From positions 1-45,342 of the forward strand of contig NZ_RKME01000038.1 of assembly GCF_003797825.1 (NCBI RefSeq): a DNA stretch of 45,342 nt, written 5' to 3'. Under the pieces are notes generated by a model, which was not told where the DNA came from, did no database searches, and was given only the letters and a program-made list of their open reading frames with translations. The first letter of the stretch is position 1. Every line of letters starts with the position of its first letter. The position numbers and the translations under genes were made by a program. Below are positions 18,211-25,418 of this stretch, piece by piece. The stretch comes from Gordonia sp. OPL2 (GTDB lineage Bacteria; Actinomycetota; Actinomycetes; Mycobacteriales; Mycobacteriaceae).

Positions 18211-19716
18211 TCAGTCCTCGTCATCCTCGGTGTGGTGGTGCGGGTGCGGGCCCTCCGGAACCGGCGGTTGCGGCACCACCGGGTACTCGCCGGTGTAACC
18301 CTGACGCTGCGCCGCCATCGTCATCACCTTGCCCCGCACCGCATACCACCCGCCGACCAGCAGAGGGATCAGCACGACGATCGCGATCAGATTCCAGATG
18401 TTCTCGTAACACATGAGTCCGACGACGGCGGCCAGGAAGACCAGGGTCGCGTAGCTCGTGTACGGCGTGCCGGGCAGCCGAAACGACGGTCGCGACAGGA
18501 TTCCCCGTTGTTCCCACCGGTAGAGCTGGATCTGACAGGCCATGATCATCGCCCACGTCGAGATGATGCCCAGTGCTGACAGATCGAGCGCGATGTTGAA
18601 CGCGTCCTCGGGGACGAACAGGTTCAAGATGATGCCGAGCAGGGTCAGCGCGCCGGTGAGGGCGATACCTCCGAACGGGACACCGTTGCGGTTCATCTTG
18701 CCGGTGAAGGCCGGTCCGCTGCCGTTCATCGCCATCGACCGCAGGATTCGTCCGGTCGAGTAGAGGCCGGCGTTGAGGCTCGACATCGCCGCGGTCAGGA
18801 CCACCAGGTTCATGATCCCGCCCGCCGCGGGGACCCCGATCTTGGAGAAGAACGTGACGAACGGGCTCTCGCCCTCCTTGAACTCGGTATAGGGCAAGAG
18901 CAACGCCAGCAGCAGGAGCGACCCCACGTAGAAGACGGCGATCCGCAGGATGACTGAATTGATCGCGCGTGGCATCACCTTCGGCGGATCCTCGGTCTCG
19001 CCGGCCGCGATACCGACGAGTTCGACTGCCGCGTAGGCGAAGATGACACCGGAGGTGACGATGCAGAGCGGGAAGAGCCCGACGGGGAACATGCCGCCGT
19101 TGTCGGCGATCACCGAGATCCCGGTCGGTTGCCCGTCGATCTCGAAGCGTCCGGCCAGGAACACGATGCCGACGACCAGGAAGGTCACGAGTGCGGTGAC
19201 CTTGATGATTGACGCCCAGAATTCCATCTCGCCGAACAGCTTCACGGAGATGACGTTCATCGTCAGGACGATGCCGAGTGCGATCAGGGCTATCAGCCAC
19301 TGCGGAATGGCCTCGAACATGCCCCAGTAGTGGACGTAGAGGGCCACCGCCGTGACGTCGACGATCGCCGTCGCCGCCCAGTTGAAGAAGTACAGCCAAC
19401 CGGTGACGAATGCTGTCTTCTCCCCGAAGAATTCGCGGGCGTACGACACGAAGGAGCCCGACGACGGGCGGTGCAGAACGAGTTCGCCGAGGGCGCGCAG
19501 GATGAAGAACACAAAGACGCCGCAGAATGCGTACACGATGAACAGGCCCGGCCCGGCGTCGTGCAGGCGGCTGCCGGCGCCCATGAACAGGCCGGTGCCG
19601 ATCGCCCCACCGATCGCGATCATCTGGATCTGTCTCGGCTTGAGGCTCTTGTGATAGCCCTCGTCCTCGTGCGCGAGTGCCGAGGTGTCGTAGGACGTCG
19701 GTGATTCGGCCGTCAT
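18211..19716 (-). CDS. Amino-acid permease (APC superfamily)
   Basis: A 501-residue inner-membrane transporter with 12 predicted helices, importing an amino acid by proton symport. The N-terminus has the family signature KPRQIQMIAIGGAIGTGLFMGAGSRL (about 27-52). The region GSFVSYAREFFGEKTAFVTGWLYFFNW is typical of the AnsP/CycA/GabP group. A His-rich C-terminal tail (PHPHHHTEDDED) is cytoplasmic. The start ATG 19716 has GGGGGAAG upstream; the longer frame to 19788 lacks support. The substrate cannot be fixed; asparagine or an aromatic amino acid is possible. About 220 bp upstream separate it from the kinase gene. Confidence 0.88.
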   Translation of the reverse strand: MTAESPTSYDTSALAHEDEGYHKSLKPRQIQMIAIGGAIGTGLFMGAGSRLHDAGPGLFIVYAFCGVFVFFILRALGELVLHRPSSGSFVSYAREFFGEKTAFVTGWLYFFNWAATAIVDVTAVALYVHYWGMFEAIPQWLIALIALGIVLTMNVISVKLFGEMEFWASIIKVTALVTFLVVGIVFLAGRFEIDGQPTGISVIADNGGMFPVGLFPLCIVTSGVIFAYAAVELVGIAAGETEDPPKVMPRAINSVILRIAVFYVGSLLLLALLLPYTEFKEGESPFVTFFSKIGVPAAGGIMNLVVLTAAMSSLNAGLYSTGRILRSMAMNGSGPAFTGKMNRNGVPFGGIALTGALTLLGIILNLFVPEDAFNIALDLSALGIISTWAMIMACQIQLYRWEQRGILSRPSFRLPGTPYTSYATLVFLAAVVGLMCYENIWNLIAIVVLIPLLVGGWYAVRGKVMTMAAQRQGYTGEYPVVPQPPVPEGPHPHHHTEDDED

Positions 19717-19940
19717 GGTCTTCCCCCTGAGGTCGGGTGGTGCAGGGCATGCAGGATTCCGATCACGTGACCCCCTGCCGCGATTCACGGTCCAACGTCA
19801 GCCGACGTTATCGATCACATATGAAACGGACTTGCCGCTGATGTAAACAATCGAGCGGACATTTCGGGCACCATCCCAGGTCTGATGCGGCAATACTGCT
19901 GCAACAGAATCGATTCGGAGCCATGTCCGAGTTTACTTCG

Positions 19941-20873
19941 CTAGACGACGTGACGTCGGCGCCACAGTCGTCGTCGAGGGGGTGCGTCCGGGGTCGGGAC
20001 GTCGCGCAGTGCGCGCCTCACGATCTCGGTGAACTCGGTGCAGGTCTCGTACCGTTCACCCGGGTTCTTCGCGAGAGCCCTCGCGAACACGGAGTTCAGG
20101 GCGGATGGCAGCCACGGTCGCATCCGGGTGAGTTTCGGTAGGGGATCGTGGATGTGTGCGTAGGTGATGGCGAAGGCGGTGGCCCGTGGGAAGGGCGGTT
20201 CCCCGGTGAGCAGTTCGAACATGCTCGCCGCCAGCGCATACAGATCAGTGGCAGGTGAAAGTCGTTGCGCGGTCAACAGCTCCGGAGCGGCATAGGCGAT
20301 CGACCCCTGCACGCGCCCGTTGCGAGCGAGCGGGCGGGCGTCGTCGAGCAGCTGGGCGATCCCGAAATCCGTCAGTACGGACCGTGACCCGATGCCATTC
20401 CGCCCCACCATGATGTTGGCTGGCTTCACATCGCGGTGCAGGACGTCACAGGAATGGGCGTAGTCCAGTGCGGCCGCGATCTGGCCGCCGATCTCCACGA
20501 CGGTCGCCGTGTCGGGCTCGGCACCACGTTCCGGGATCAGTTCCATGGCCGACGTCCCGGCGATGAACTCCATCGCCATCCACAACACCGTTGCATCGGA
20601 ACGGTTCTCGCGGCCCACCGTGTCCGCGTCGATCTCGCCGCGCGCATACATGCCGACGATGTGCCGATGGTGCAGGCGTGCGGCGATGGAGAACTCGCGT
20701 TCGAACCGTTCGCGCACGCGTTGTCGGTCGTTCGGCCGGGTGTGCAGCACCTTGAGCGCAATGGGATCGTCGGAGGAGTCCCGGTGCACGCGATAGACCT
20801 CGGCGCTGCTGCCGCTGCCGAGGAACTCGTCGATGGTGTAGCCGGCCACCACCTCGCCCGCGCCGAACACCAC
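19941..20873 (-). CDS. Soluble Ser/Thr protein kinase (Pkn type)
   Basis: A Hanks-type kinase of about 310 residues. The likely start is GTG 20873 (or 20870), because the family usually begins about ten residues before GYTIDEFLGSG. The ribosome-binding site is weak and GTG 20933 is an alternative. Motifs present: glycine loop GSGSSAEVY (the usual GGMGEVY is altered), VAIK-type lysine in IALKVLH, HRDVKPANIM, DFG in LTDFGIAQL, and APE in YAAPELL. The chain ends RRLWRRRHVV right after the catalytic domain. Most actinobacterial kinases have a transmembrane helix and sensor domain here, so this one is cytosolic or needs a partner. It is divergent from the FAD oxidase. Confidence 0.9.
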   Translation of the reverse strand: MVFGAGEVVAGYTIDEFLGSGSSAEVYRVHRDSSDDPIALKVLHTRPNDRQRVRERFEREFSIAARLHHRHIVGMYARGEIDADTVGRENRSDATVLWMAMEFIAGTSAMELIPERGAEPDTATVVEIGGQIAAALDYAHSCDVLHRDVKPANIMVGRNGIGSRSVLTDFGIAQLLDDARPLARNGRVQGSIAYAAPELLTAQRLSPATDLYALAASMFELLTGEPPFPRATAFAITYAHIHDPLPKLTRMRPWLPSALNSVFARALAKNPGERYETCTEFTEIVRRALRDVPTPDAPPRRRLWRRRHVV

Positions 20874-21038
20874 GTCAGCGTATCCGTGAACCGTGCCGGG
20901 GGCGCGCTGTCCGCTCGAGGCCACCGCTACCACCGTCGCAGCGCCGGGGCGGCGATCAGCGGGTCGGCGACGGCTCTCACCCGTCTCATTCTGCACGTGT
21001 CGACAGCGATCGTGACGCAGAACACTAGAGTGGAAACC

Positions 21039-22409
21039 ATGGTCGACGTCATCTCGCCGGCGGATCTCGCCGCCTCGCTGCCCGACGGGATGGTGGTCAC
21101 CGATCCCGACATCCTCGCCGCGTACCGCCAGGACCGCGCACAGGACCCGGACGCCGGCACCCCGTTGGCGCTCATCCGTCCGACCACCACCGAGCAGGTG
21201 CAGACAGTCGTGCGCTGGTGCGCCGAGCACAAGATCCCGATCATCACGCGCGGCGCCGGGACGAGCCTGTCCGGCGGCTCCACCGCGGTCAACGGCGCGG
21301 TGATGCTCTCGACGGAGAAGATGCGTGAGCTGACCATCGACACCACCACCCGCACCGCCGTCACCCAGCCCGGATTGTTCAACGCCGAGGTCAAGGCGGC
21401 CGCCGCCGCCCACGGACTCTGGTATCCGCCGGACCCGTCGTCGTTCGAGATCTGCTCGATCGGTGGCAACGTCGCCACCAATGCGGGTGGGTTGTGCTGT
21501 GTGAAGTACGGCGTGACCACCGACTATGTACTCGGTTTGCAGGTGGTGCTGGCCGATGGCCGCGCGGTGCGACTCGGCGGCAAACAACTCAAGGACTCGG
21601 CCGGACTGCCCCTGACCAAACTGTTCGTCGGCAGCGAGGGACTCCTCGGGATCATCACCGAGGTGACGTTGCGCCTCCTGCCGCCGCAGGCGCCCGCGTG
21701 TACCGTCGTCGGCGCCTTCTCCTCGGTGCACGACGCCAGTCAGGCCGTCCTGGCCATCACCTCGCAGATTCGGCCGGCCATGCTCGAGTTCATGGATTCG
21801 GTCTCCATCAACGCCGTCGAGGACATGCTGCGGATGGGCCTCGACCGAGAGGCCGGTGCTCTGCTCGTGGCCCAGTCCGACGCCCCGGGGCCGGCTGGTG
21901 CCGCCGAGGTCGCGATCATCCGGGAGGCGTTCGAAACGCATGGGGCGAGCGAGGTGTTCGATACCGACGATCCGGCCGAGGGTGAGGCGTTCACGGCGGC
22001 TCGGCGAGCGGCGATTCCCGCGGTCGAGAAGATCGGATCGTTGCTCCTCGAGGACGTCGGAGTGCCGTTGCCACAGTTGCCGACCCTCATCGACGGCGTC
22101 GCCGCGATCGCCGATGACAATCAGGTGATGATCTCGGTCATCGCGCACGCCGGCGACGGCAACACCCACCCACTCATCGTGTTCGACCCCACCGACGACG
22201 ACGAGGCGGCCCGTGCGCAGCGGGCGTTCGGTCAGATCATGGATCTCGCGATCTCGTTGGGCGGCACCATCACCGGTGAGCACGGCGTGGGGCGGCTGAA
22301 GAAGGGGTGGCTGCCCGATCAGGTCGGCCCCGACGTCATGGACCTCACCGCGACCATCAAGAACGCACTCGACCCGCACGGGCTGCTCAATCCGGGGGTC
22401 ATCCTCTAG
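21039..22409 (+). CDS. FAD-binding oxidase (GlcD/D-lactate dehydrogenase-like)
   Basis: A 456-residue flavoprotein oxidising a 2-hydroxyacid such as glycolate or D-lactate. The PCMH-type FAD domain (about 40-220) has the motifs IPIITRGAGTSLSGGS and ICSIGGNVATNAGG. The C-terminal substrate domain includes VMISVIAHAGDGNTHP and the family end motif GTITGEHGVGRLKKGWL. ATG 21039 is the start; the frame extends upstream only as shadow of the kinase gene. No glcE or glcF partners are present, which favours a single-subunit D-lactate or 2-hydroxyglutarate type dehydrogenase. The substrate is not determinable. Confidence 0.88.
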   Translation: MVDVISPADLAASLPDGMVVTDPDILAAYRQDRAQDPDAGTPLALIRPTTTEQVQTVVRWCAEHKIPIITRGAGTSLSGGSTAVNGAVMLSTEKMRELTIDTTTRTAVTQPGLFNAEVKAAAAAHGLWYPPDPSSFEICSIGGNVATNAGGLCCVKYGVTTDYVLGLQVVLADGRAVRLGGKQLKDSAGLPLTKLFVGSEGLLGIITEVTLRLLPPQAPACTVVGAFSSVHDASQAVLAITSQIRPAMLEFMDSVSINAVEDMLRMGLDREAGALLVAQSDAPGPAGAAEVAIIREAFETHGASEVFDTDDPAEGEAFTAARRAAIPAVEKIGSLLLEDVGVPLPQLPTLIDGVAAIADDNQVMISVIAHAGDGNTHPLIVFDPTDDDEAARAQRAFGQIMDLAISLGGTITGEHGVGRLKKGWLPDQVGPDVMDLTATIKNALDPHGLLNPGVIL

Positions 22410-22411
22410 GC

Positions 22412-22562
22412 CCTTCGCGACGCTCGCAAGCTCGCTCCTCAGGGACCAGTTGATCGGGCGCGGACGAGACTTCGGTCCTGAGGATCATTTGATCTGGCGG
22501 ACGAACTTCGGTCCCTGAGGAGCCCGGAGCCTGCGAAGGGCGTCACGAAGGTCGGCACCATC
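22412..22562. repeat. Dispersed repeat family B copies
   Basis: Degenerate copies of the GAGGAGC...GCGAGCGTC family occur in both orientations: CGACGCTCGCAAGCTCGCTCCTCAGG, then GGTCCTGAGGATC, then GGTCCCTGAGGAGC. They fill the gap between the FAD oxidase and the convergent TetR gene. CCCTTCGCGACGC near the start and GCGTCACGAAGG near the end can pair. Confidence 0.7.
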
Positions 22563-22580
22563 GTCTGAGTGAGACTCCGC

Positions 22581-23180
22581 TCAGGCCCCCGACGGCCAGC
22601 CCTCGGTGATCATCTCGGTCATCTCGTCCACCCAGGCGTCGTCGAGCGCGGCGTCCCGGCGGATGAGGATGCGAAAGATCGCGGTGCCGGCGACCACCTC
22701 GGCGAGCATCGGCAACTGATCGTCGTCGCGGCGACCCCGGCCGAAGCGGGTCTCGAACGCGGTCAGATTGCCGGCCAGTCGGGTGATCATCATGCTGTGG
22801 ACGTCGGGGTCGGCGACGGTGTCCGCGATCAGGCCGGGTAGTGCCATCCGCACTTCCGGACTGTCGAACATCACGCGAACCGTGTCGACCAGCGCCCGGA
22901 TGTCGGCACGGATGTCGGCGGGGCCGTCCGGCGCGGGCAGCATCTCGGCAGACAGCACGGCCTCGTGGACGAGTTGCGCCTTGCCCGACCACCGCCGGTA
23001 GATGGCGGCGGTGGTGGTGCCGGCGCGTGCCGCGATCGCCGACAACGACAACGCGGAGTAGCCCGTCTCGAGGATCAACTCGCGGGTGGCGGTGATGATG
23101 GCCGCATCGATCCTGCCGTCACGCGGCCGCCCCGGCGGCGGGGACTGCCTCTTGCCTTCGTCGGGGCTTTCTGCTGTCAT
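22581..23180 (-). CDS. TetR-family repressor of the adjacent three-gene operon
   Basis: The protein is 199 residues long, with its helix-turn-helix at about 24-70 (LILETGYSALSLSAIAARAGTTTAAIYRRWSGK) and a C-terminal regulatory domain of the type paired with YRRW-containing TetR proteins. It starts at ATG 23180 and is divergent from the operon starting at 23231. An AATAC-N10-GTATT inverted repeat lies between them. This layout is typical of local repression relieved by a pathway ligand. The ligand is unknown. Confidence 0.88.
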   Translation of the reverse strand: MTAESPDEGKRQSPPPGRPRDGRIDAAIITATRELILETGYSALSLSAIAARAGTTTAAIYRRWSGKAQLVHEAVLSAEMLPAPDGPADIRADIRALVDTVRVMFDSPEVRMALPGLIADTVADPDVHSMMITRLAGNLTAFETRFGRGRRDDDQLPMLAEVVAGTAIFRILIRRDAALDDAWVDEMTEMITEGWPSGA

Positions 23181-23197
23181 GACCTGAGCATAGTTCC

Positions 23198-23217
23198 AAT
23201 ACAGTGTGCATCGTATT
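23198..23217. promoter_or_regulatory. Candidate TetR operator
   Basis: The inverted repeat AATAC-N10-GTATT lies in the 50-bp gap between the TetR gene and the divergent operon, 14 bp before the GTG at 23231. Both promoters must lie close by, so one bound repressor dimer could block both directions. Confidence 0.6.
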
Positions 23218-23230
23218 AGAGGGAGCGTTT

Positions 23231-24439
23231 GTGAAGCTGAGCCCGCTCGACGAGTACCCGATTCATCAGACGCCGGCGCCGGTGAGCTGGCCCGCCACGT
23301 CGGATCGCAATTTCTACGATCGCTCCTACTTCAACGTGCTCGACCGTGCCGGCCGGTTCATGGCGCTCACCGGAATCGGCTACTACCCGCGGCTCGGGGT
23401 GAAGGACGCCTACTTCGTCGTCCGCCGCGGCGACACCCAGACCGCAGTACATCTGAGCGATGCCATCGACGACGATCGGTTGAACCAGCACGTCGGGGGC
23501 TATCGACTCGACGTCGTCGAGCCGTTGCAGGAGATGCACCTGACGTTGGCCGACACCGAGGGCATCGCCGCGGACCTGACCTGGCGCGGCCTGTTCCCGG
23601 CGGCCCTCGAGAAGCCGCACGATATGCTGACCGATCGTCGAGTGACGTTGCAGGCGAGTCGCTTTGCGCAGGTCGGGACGTGGGAAGGGTGGATCGACGT
23701 CGACGGGGAACGGCTCACCGTCGATCACGATTCCAGTGTCGCGAGTCGTGACCGATCGTGGGGAATCCGGCCGGTCGGAGAGGCCGAGCCGCCCGGGCGG
23801 CCGGATGCAGCGTTCCGCGGGATGTGGTGGCTCTACCTCCCGCTGGCCTTCGACGACTTCCACCTGTTCCTGATCCTGCAGGAGGATCCCGACGGACACC
23901 GGAGTCTCTACGACTGCACTCGACGTTGGCGCGACGGACGCGTCGAGCAACTCGACGGGGTGCGGGTCACCGTCCACTACACGCCCGGCACGCGGATTCC
24001 GGACGGCGCGCAGATCGACTTCCTGAACCGTGCCGGCGATCGGATACATCTCGAGGTTCAGTCGAAGCTGTTCGCGCCCATCGCGTTCGGAGCGGGCTAT
24101 GGTGGCGACTCAACCTGGGCGCACGGCACGTGGAAGGGAGGTCCGTTCACCGAGCGCGTGAGCTTCGATCTGACCGACCCCGACGTGATGGCGGGGGCCG
24201 CGTTCAGCCTGATCGACCACGTCTGTTCCGCGGTGTGCACGGAGCCCGATGGACAACGACGCGACGGCGCAGGGTTGTTCGAGCACGGCGTGATCGGTCC
24301 GCATCACCCGTCGGGCTTCACCGAGTGGACCGATGTCGCGGCAACCCCCGCCGACCGTGCCCAGGAATCCGCCGATCGCGCCCAGCCATCCGCCGATCGT
24401 GCCCAGCCATCCGCCGAGGAGCAGGCGAGTCCGGCATGA
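23231..24439 (+). CDS. AttH/CrtC-like (lipocalin-type) hypothetical protein
   Basis: The 402-residue protein starts at GTG 23231 with GGGAGCG upstream; the frame open to 23204 overlaps the operator. The all-beta pattern, paired halves (YFNVLDRAGRFMALTGIGYYPRLG... and SWGIRPVGE...GMWWLYLPLAFDDFHLFLIL) and Trp/Tyr-rich strands resemble the AttH/hydroxyneurosporene-synthase (CrtC) fold. This assignment is by pattern only. The last 30 residues are three repeats of ADRAQxS encoded by 21-bp DNA repeats. It overlaps the following oxidoreductase gene by ATGA and is the first gene of the TetR-controlled operon. It might bind or hydrate a hydrophobic substrate handled by the next two enzymes. Confidence 0.6.
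   Translation: MKLSPLDEYPIHQTPAPVSWPATSDRNFYDRSYFNVLDRAGRFMALTGIGYYPRLGVKDAYFVVRRGDTQTAVHLSDAIDDDRLNQHVGGYRLDVVEPLQEMHLTLADTEGIAADLTWRGLFPAALEKPHDMLTDRRVTLQASRFAQVGTWEGWIDVDGERLTVDHDSSVASRDRSWGIRPVGEAEPPGRPDAAFRGMWWLYLPLAFDDFHLFLILQEDPDGHRSLYDCTRRWRDGRVEQLDGVRVTVHYTPGTRIPDGAQIDFLNRAGDRIHLEVQSKLFAPIAFGAGYGGDSTWAHGTWKGGPFTERVSFDLTDPDVMAGAAFSLIDHVCSAVCTEPDGQRRDGAGLFEHGVIGPHHPSGFTEWTDVAATPADRAQESADRAQPSADRAQPSAEEQASPA
24350..24412 (+). repeat. Three tandem 21-bp repeats inside a coding region
   Basis: Units begin GCCGAyCGyGCCCAG at 24350, 24371 and 24392, with a broken fourth start at 24413. Each encodes ADRAQxS in frame. The core GCCGACCGTGCCCA also occurs in the intergenic repeats at 42440-42575, suggesting that a dispersed repeat entered or extended this gene. 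Confidence 0.8.
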
Positions 24440-25413
24440 AGGTCTCGACGGCGCTGTTCGGACCCACCGACGCCCTGGAACGCGCGACAGCCCTCCGAGA
24501 GGCAGGCGCGTCGGGTGTGTTCACCTTCGAGGGGCCGTTCGACGTGTTCACCCCGCTCGTACTGGCGTCGTCGGTGCCGGACCTCGACATCATGTCCAAT
24601 GTCGCGATTGCGCTTCCCCGCAATCCGATTCAGCTCGCTCATCAGGCCAACGACCTCCAGTTGTTATCGGAGGGCCGCTTCATCCTCGGCCTGGGCACGC
24701 AGGTGCGCGCGCAGATCGAGAAGCGTTACGGCGCCGATTTCGATCGCCCGGTCGCGCGGATGAAGGACATGGTCGGTGCGCTGCGGGCGATCTTCGCCAC
24801 CTGGAATGACGGTGAACGGCTGGACTATCGCGGCAAGTATCACCGCCATACCCTGATGACGCCGACCTTCGTCCCCGGCCCGAACCCGTTCGGGCCGCCA
24901 CCGATCTATCTCGGAGCGTTGGGCCCGCGGATGACGCGCGCGACCGCGGAGGTGGCCGACGGACTGCTGGTCATGCCGTTCGGCTCGAAACGATTCCTGC
25001 ACGACACGACGATGCCCTGTGTGCGAGAGGGATTGACGACTGCCGGACGGTCCGAGGACGACTTCGACGTCGTACCCGAGATCATCGTCTCGGTCGGCGA
25101 CGACCACACCTCGACGCGAATGCTATTGGCGTTCTATGGTTCGACCCCGGCGTACCGGCCTGTTCTCGACGCCCACGGATGGGGTGATCTGCAACCGGAA
25201 CTCAATGCGATGTCCAAGCAGGGTCGCTGGCAGGAGATGGCCGGCCTGATCGACGACGACATTTTGCACACTATCGCCGCGTGCGGCTCCGCGCAGGAGA
25301 TCGCCGCACACATCCGTGATCGGGTCGACGGTGTGTCCGACCGGATCTGCCTGTACCAGCCCGGTCCGATCGGCGTCGACGCGCTGGCCGAGATCGTCGA
25401 CGAGTTGAGCTGA
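24436..25413 (+). CDS. LLM-class F420-dependent oxidoreductase
   Basis: A 325-residue TIM-barrel enzyme of the bacterial luciferase superfamily. In actinobacteria these use coenzyme F420 or FMN for redox on secondary metabolites and xenobiotics. Typical signatures are DIMSNVAIALPRNPIQLAHQANDLQLLSEGRFILGLGTQVRAQIEKRYG and PPIYLGALGPRMTRATAEVADGL, so the cofactor pocket looks intact. The start ATG 24436 overlaps the stop of the preceding gene (ATGA). The next gene begins only 5 bp after its stop. The substrate is unknown; F420 rather than FMN is a family inference. Confidence 0.9.
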   Translation: MKVSTALFGPTDALERATALREAGASGVFTFEGPFDVFTPLVLASSVPDLDIMSNVAIALPRNPIQLAHQANDLQLLSEGRFILGLGTQVRAQIEKRYGADFDRPVARMKDMVGALRAIFATWNDGERLDYRGKYHRHTLMTPTFVPGPNPFGPPPIYLGALGPRMTRATAEVADGLLVMPFGSKRFLHDTTMPCVREGLTTAGRSEDDFDVVPEIIVSVGDDHTSTRMLLAFYGSTPAYRPVLDAHGWGDLQPELNAMSKQGRWQEMAGLIDDDILHTIAACGSAQEIAAHIRDRVDGVSDRICLYQPGPIGVDALAEIVDELS

Positions 25414-25418
25414 GCGAC

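Noticed and set aside
20436..21038. N-terminal extension of the FAD oxidase frame
   Set aside because: This part is opposite the kinase gene and has no family similarity; the oxidase begins at ATG 21039.
20874..22379. Upstream extension of the kinase frame on the minus strand
   Set aside because: It is the shadow of the FAD oxidase; the catalytic domain starts near 20850 and family members begin just before it.
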